Shown here: positions 60,107 through 64,000 of the stretch, one piece after another
Layout: every line of letters begins with the position of its first letter
Position numbering within the stretch: the first letter of the stretch is position 1
From: an uncultured Lachnospiraceae bacterium
GTDB taxonomy: Bacteria; Bacillota; Clostridia; Lachnospirales; Lachnospiraceae
Direction: 5' to 3'
NCBI GenBank assembly: GCA_905199445.1
Contig: CAJKGK010000020.1
Location: 1-64,000, forward strand
Length of the DNA stretch: 64,000 bases
Position numbers and translations under genes: made by a program
The notes under the pieces: model-generated
What the model was told of the DNA's origin: nothing
The model's input: the letters and a program-made list of their open reading frames with translations, nothing else
Databases searched by the model: none

Positions 60107-61660
60107 TTAATTTCTTGAATCCAGGAACGCATCAAGCTGTGCTTGCTTTTCAGCTATAATTTTATCAATTCCTGCAGCTTCCAGTTCTTCTCTGAATTTA
60201 GGCAAAGTTTCATCCGGGTCAACAGATCCACAAAGTAAAGCATTATAATACTTATCCATAACGTTTACACATGCCGTATATTCATTTGTCACTTTACTTG
60301 TGTCAAAACAAAATCCCACGCCCTTAGACATTAATGCGGTTTCGTCATAGGATCTGAAATTATCATAATAGCCATCCTTCATATTATAAGTAAGGGGACC
60401 CGGTTCCCAGTTCGGAAGTGCCCATGACGATGTCCAGCCAACCGACCAGTTGCAGTTCGTAACATCCTGTCCATCCAAAAACTCTACTTTTCCATCCTTA
60501 TTTAACTGATAATCCTGACCTTCTATGCCATATTTAAGCAATGTACAGATTTCAGGATTTGTATATAGTTCTTCGAAAACTTTAAAAGCTTCATCCGGAT
60601 GTTTTGTACCTGCAGCTATAGCATAAGACAGGGAAGTAAGCATATCTGCCTTTGTCCAGTTTTTCGTAAGCTGAAGTGCATAGGAATTCGCTGAGCTATC
60701 AGGATCTTCGGGGTCATAATTTGCCAGTGTCATATTATTTAATGCCCCAAAGGCTTTATTTGCATTGAAATACGTAAGATAATACTCTGTATTACTTGCC
60801 GCATCAGCCATAATTAAACCTTCATTATACCATTCCCTCATGGTATAACAAAAATCAATAAAATCCTGACAATCCAGCAGGTTAATCACTGTCGTATCCT
60901 GTCCATAGTTCTCTAATACACCCAGGTTATTTCCATCGCCAAGGCCGTCCCAGGTCCACTGTGCAACCATATTATTGGCCGTCTGCGGAACAATCGGATA
61001 AATATCCGGATATTTTTCCTTAGCCTTAATCGCCAGTTCTTTGACTTCATCCAATGTATAGATTTTATCCTTATCAAATTCCAATCCCATTTCATCAGCT
61101 AATTTAGAATTTACATTGAATACTGTAGGATTAGAGAAATTACGGTTCACAGTCAGAGAATACATACGTCCATTGATCCGCCCAGCCTCGTAATAGGATT
61201 CCGGAAATACAGATTTAAATTCTTCGCTGGCATTTTCATAATAATCTGTAATATCTAATAATTGACCGGCCTTTACATAGCTGTTTATGCTGGCGCCGGG
61301 TACAAAAGTAATGTCTATTTCACCTGGCGAACTCAGTAAAAGGTTCACCTGCTGCTGAGCTGATCCCAAATTACTGAACTGAAGTTCTACCTGGCAATTA
61401 ATTTTAGGAATAAGAATATCATTAATCGCATCCTGTACGGCATCGAGGCTGGATGTATTGCCTGATGTAGCAAAAAGAATTTTAATTAATGTAGGATCTC
61501 CTGTTTGTTCATCCCCACTGTTTTCCTTCTGCACTCCAACATCAGCATCTGCCTGACCAGCTGAACTTCCCTCCCCTGTAGATGCATTGCCACACGCACC
61601 AAGAAATACCGAGCCTGCCATTAATCCTGCCATTAACAATCCCCAATGTCTTTTCTTCAT
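60107..61660 (-). CDS. Lipoprotein sugar-binding protein of ABC importer (module D)
   Basis: Solute-binding lipoprotein of 517 aa. Signal peptide with lipobox FLGAC (Cys23), short Ser/Gly/Asp linker, family-1 domain and a DUF3502-like C-terminus (VTNEYTACVNVMDKYY to KQAQLDAFLDSRN). AGGAGG precedes the ATG. Most similar of the set to the module C binding protein (shared AQWTWDGLGD-like and ITDYYENASEEFKSVF segments), suggesting related ligands. Confidence 0.93.
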   Translation of the reverse strand: MKKRHWGLLMAGLMAGSVFLGACGNASTGEGSSAGQADADVGVQKENSGDEQTGDPTLIKILFATSGNTSSLDAVQDAINDILIPKINCQVELQFSNLGSAQQQVNLLLSSPGEIDITFVPGASINSYVKAGQLLDITDYYENASEEFKSVFPESYYEAGRINGRMYSLTVNRNFSNPTVFNVNSKLADEMGLEFDKDKIYTLDEVKELAIKAKEKYPDIYPIVPQTANNMVAQWTWDGLGDGNNLGVLENYGQDTTVINLLDCQDFIDFCYTMREWYNEGLIMADAASNTEYYLTYFNANKAFGALNNMTLANYDPEDPDSSANSYALQLTKNWTKADMLTSLSYAIAAGTKHPDEAFKVFEELYTNPEICTLLKYGIEGQDYQLNKDGKVEFLDGQDVTNCNWSVGWTSSWALPNWEPGPLTYNMKDGYYDNFRSYDETALMSKGVGFCFDTSKVTNEYTACVNVMDKYYNALLCGSVDPDETLPKFREELEAAGIDKIIAEKQAQLDAFLDSRN

Positions 61661-61703
61661 AATAATCCTCCTAACATTATATATTTTATATATTTACAAT
61701 TAA

Positions 61704-61766
61704 ATCATAATATTTTTTATCTATATTATCTATCAAATCCATGACTTCAAATGTATGGTTTATGAC
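61704..61766 (-). promoter_or_regulatory. Tandem 21-bp AAGTCAT operator and promoter of the module D importer
   Basis: Minus strand GTCAT at 61766-61762 and at 61745-61741, 21 bp apart; each is preceded by AA. TATGAT (61709-61704) begins 32 bp after the proximal repeat and is the same -10 hexamer as in the module A binding-protein promoter. The -35 (TAGATA) is poor. The leader of about 37 nt carries the SD. Confidence 0.6.
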
Positions 61767-61845
61767 TTTTATACTAAAAATAATTTGTTTTTTACATATA
61801 TATTCATTTTTCTTTCAAATAGAAAATTCTTATTTTGCCTTAAAC

Positions 61846-61889
61846 CAGAAAAATCAGCTTCCGGAATTTTATCCAAAAGCTGATTTCTG
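61846..61889 (-). terminator. Weak terminator behind the module D regulator
   Basis: CAGAAAAATCAGCTT (61846-61860) pairs with AAGCTGATTTCTG (61877-61889). On the minus strand the stem leads into TTTTTCTGGTTT. It would separate the kinase-regulator transcript from the importer. Confidence 0.5.
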
Positions 61890-61940
61890 TCATCATCGCT
61901 TGTGATTACCTTTTCAAATAAATGGTTTCACAAATATAAA

Positions 61941-63521
61941 CTATAAATGCTGTCTATACTCGTTTGGCGTCATACCATAAGTTTTTTTATATAACTGAGT
62001 AAAATATGAAAAATTGCAATAACCAACTTTTAAAGCCACCAAACTTACCGGCAAATTTGTAGATCCCAATAACTTTTTTGCCATGGTCATCTTTTCTTTT
62101 AAAATAAAATCACCAACTGTATAGCCCGTATTCTTTTTAAAAAGTCGGGAAAAATATTCCGCATTGAGATGTACAAACTCTGCAATATCATTTCTGGAAA
62201 GATTCTGATCTAAATTTTCTTTAATATAAATAACTGCCTGTTCAACAGCATTATCCGGAGCCTCAAACTCAGGACTTTCTTCTGAAAAAAAGTCTGATAT
62301 TCTATTCACACATCCCATAAAATGTCCAAAAGTCACATATCCTTCTGAAAAAATTTTCAATGTTGCATCATCCGGAAACAGTTGTTCAATGCGCAAATGT
62401 TTGTTTGATACTGCTGTCAACATCGCTTTTACAAGATAAAAATATAAATATCTCAGCATTTCCCGATCCAGGCACTCTCTGTTTTTTTTATTATTAAAAA
62501 ATTCTGTGATCTCTCGTTTTAATTCTATTCCCTTATAAGTTTCCAGCCACTTCGCCCATTTCTGTGTATGAAGTAAATACAGACGATTATGACCGTCAAC
62601 CCACTCCGAATCATCACAACTGTATAAGGCTGGCGGCGGGGCAACCTGCCGGCATTCCCTTTCTGCGATTTCTATAAGGACAGTATTGATATTCTGGACA
62701 TCTGTTATCTTTTTGTAATAAATCGTCGTATAATATTGAATACCTTTTTCAGATTCTTTATACTTCACCAATCCGGAAATACAATCAAGAATATTCATAT
62801 GCAGCTGCTCGCCACACAGAAAAACCCAAAATCTCATATCATCAATCGACACAACAATAGATTCCATAAAATATGGAATAAAAATTTTATCCAGAGTTTT
62901 TTTCAGTTCATATACAAAACACTTTCTGTCCCATCCTTCATCGGACAGACCCATCTGACATACTTTCAATAATACAGGAAATATATTCAGACATTTATAA
63001 TTTCCTTTTATAAATAAAGGTAAAATCTTATCAATCTCAACGTCCTGATCACGTCCATTGCACAAATCTGACAGGCAGTTCTCCAGCACTGCCATTTTTT
63101 TATCTCTTAAAATTTCACCTTCAAAAGCATTTCTATGCTGTTCTTGTTTCCGTAAAATACTTTGGCAAAGTCTGCGAACACAGGATGTAATTTCTTCATA
63201 GGGTGCCGGTTGAAGCAGATAATCAAAACTTCCCAATTTCAATGCTGTCTTGGCATAATCAAATTCCGCATGGCTGGTTAATATAATAAACTCTATATCC
63301 GGATAATACGTTCTTGCCCAGCGGCAAAGTTCCAGACCGCTTTCCCCAGGCATTTCAATATCGCATAAAAGGATGTCGACCACATCCTTCTTTATAATCT
63401 TTTTTGCCATTTCTGCATTTGTAGCAACGAAAACGTCTGTGACCGGGAGACATTCCCAATCAATTCCATCTTTCATCCCATGGACCACATCCAGTTGATC
63501 ATCAATGATTAAAACCTTCAA
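61941..63521 (-). CDS. Response regulator, REC plus AraC DNA-binding domain (YesN-like, module D)
   Basis: Long-form YesN regulator of 526 aa. REC domain LIIDDQLD, acceptor LLCDIEMPGESGL and YLLQPAPY (switch Lys replaced, as in module C); a middle region of about 270 residues; C-terminal AraC HTH pair with SRNDIAEFVHLNAEYFSRLFK and LKVGYCNFSYFTQLYKK. The start is TTG with AGAGAGG 8 nt upstream, overlapping the kinase end by 20 bp. It probably binds the AAGTCAT repeats at 61741-61766. Confidence 0.9.
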   Translation of the reverse strand: MKVLIIDDQLDVVHGMKDGIDWECLPVTDVFVATNAEMAKKIIKKDVVDILLCDIEMPGESGLELCRWARTYYPDIEFIILTSHAEFDYAKTALKLGSFDYLLQPAPYEEITSCVRRLCQSILRKQEQHRNAFEGEILRDKKMAVLENCLSDLCNGRDQDVEIDKILPLFIKGNYKCLNIFPVLLKVCQMGLSDEGWDRKCFVYELKKTLDKIFIPYFMESIVVSIDDMRFWVFLCGEQLHMNILDCISGLVKYKESEKGIQYYTTIYYKKITDVQNINTVLIEIAERECRQVAPPPALYSCDDSEWVDGHNRLYLLHTQKWAKWLETYKGIELKREITEFFNNKKNRECLDREMLRYLYFYLVKAMLTAVSNKHLRIEQLFPDDATLKIFSEGYVTFGHFMGCVNRISDFFSEESPEFEAPDNAVEQAVIYIKENLDQNLSRNDIAEFVHLNAEYFSRLFKKNTGYTVGDFILKEKMTMAKKLLGSTNLPVSLVALKVGYCNFSYFTQLYKKTYGMTPNEYRQHL

Positions 63522-64000
63522 TTTTATCGCCTCTCTTTATATCACCGCTAACAGGGGTGTCTACTGGCAGCATGACCTCGCTTACTGCTCCATTGTCATT
63601 CATAAAAAACATTGTCGCTTCTTTACCATACAATAATCCTATACGTTGCTTTAAATTTTCTATTCCGATATGACAGCTGCAGCCATAGCTGGCTTTTCCA
63701 TTTAAACCATCAAGAACGCTTTTGTCATATCCTGAACCATTATCAGAAATTCTAATATCCAAATAACTTCTGTTTTTATCATGAAGCATGATCACCCGCA
63801 CTTTAATTACAAGGCAATCACCGGTTGCTGCCACATATTTTACTGAATTTTCTACAAATGTCTGAATAATAAATGGCGGAACATCTTTCGATCTGGCAGC
63901 ATCACATATATCTGTTTCGTAACGGATTTCCCTTGAGGCCGTACTGCACATTAGTTTTATATAATTTTGCGTAAAACTAAGTTCTTCATCCAATGTTACC
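63502..64000 (-). CDS. Sensor histidine kinase, YesM type, C-terminal part (module D, cut by window edge)
   Basis: Only the end of the kinase is in view: end of the phospho-acceptor region, then HATPase_c with FVENSVKYV (N-box), ISDNGSGYD (G1) and CHIGIENLKQRIGLLYG. The N-terminal sensor and TM region lie beyond position 64000. The reading frame is open to the edge. Stop overlaps the regulator start, as in modules A-C. Confidence 0.9.
   Translation of the reverse strand, partial: VTLDEELSFTQNYIKLMCSTASREIRYETDICDAARSKDVPPFIIQTFVENSVKYVAATGDCLVIKVRVIMLHDKNRSYLDIRISDNGSGYDKSVLDGLNGKASYGCSCHIGIENLKQRIGLLYGKEATMFFMNDNGAVSEVMLPVDTPVSGDIKRGDKIEGFNH

Noticed and set aside
1..64000. Mobile elements, prophage, CRISPR
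   Set aside because: No transposase, integrase, phage structural gene, regularly spaced repeats or terminal inverted repeats were seen in either strand.

Overview
This window looks like chromosome of a spore-forming, carbohydrate-specialised Clostridia species, most likely a gut-type Lachnospiraceae. The basis is YesM/YesN two-component pairs beside LplA-like lipoproteins and LplB/YtcP-like permeases, spmA/spmB, a FolT-type ECF component behind a tetrahydrofolate riboswitch, frequent TTG/GTG starts behind strong AGGAGG sites, and moderate GC. I see no phage, transposon, CRISPR array or rRNA. Genus is not decidable from this sequence alone.

The dominant theme is four separate copies of one module: histidine kinase (YesM type) overlapping a REC-AraC regulator (YesN type), then a lipoprotein sugar-binding protein, usually two ABC permeases and an accessory hydrolase. 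Module A (44-7481, minus) has kinase, regulator, carboxylesterase and two tandem binding proteins, with no permease in view. Module B (19587-27350, plus) has kinase, regulator, binding protein, two permeases and an esterase, and is divergent from a DUF4867-sugar isomerase operon with xylulokinase beyond it. Module C (30708-37459, minus) has kinase, regulator, binding protein and two permeases. Module D (57294 to the right edge, minus) has kinase (cut by the edge), regulator, binding protein, two permeases and a metallo-beta-lactamase-fold hydrolase. No module encodes its ATPase, so a shared MsmX/UgpC-like ATPase elsewhere is implied.

The most interesting new signal is regulatory. Upstream of three promoters of module A and the binding-protein promoter of module D lie two direct GTCAT-type repeats exactly 21 bp apart. 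In each case a -10 hexamer follows 32-33 bp after the proximal repeat. At the three structural-gene promoters the -35 is poor; only the module A kinase promoter has a good one. This matches tandem sites of AraC-family activators and gives a concrete candidate operator for two of the YesN regulators. Module C has a weaker 21-bp repeat, and I found none in B.

Between and around the modules: 7611-11824 holds an AraC regulator with a C-terminal GH39-like domain that appears catalytically dead, divergent from a secreted lipoprotein esterase. 11950-15525 holds a D-aspartate-ligase-like ATP-grasp enzyme, a MATE exporter and folT under a THF riboswitch with a clear Shine-Dalgarno-sequestering helix. 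27424-30591 holds a MATE/MerR pair and an esterase. 37760-41674 holds an MFS sugar-type carrier and an MFS-ArsR operon with a palindrome at its promoter. 42051-45716 is spmA, lipoprotein hydrolase, spmB, ribokinase. 45965-57162 is mostly housekeeping: GH3 lipoprotein, LysR regulator, tRNA-Lys(CTT), AI-2E-family permease, ABC-class ATPase, trmB with a 49-aa ORF behind it, a DacF-like carboxypeptidase, a lipid kinase, a DEDDh exonuclease with a Cys4 tail and a PRTase-like protein.

Inferred biology: the cell samples several plant-type or acetylated oligosaccharides with separate lipoprotein receptors, each with its own sensor pair. It removes ester groups with secreted and cytoplasmic esterases and feeds pentoses through isomerase, xylulokinase and ribokinase. 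Substrates cannot be assigned from sequence.
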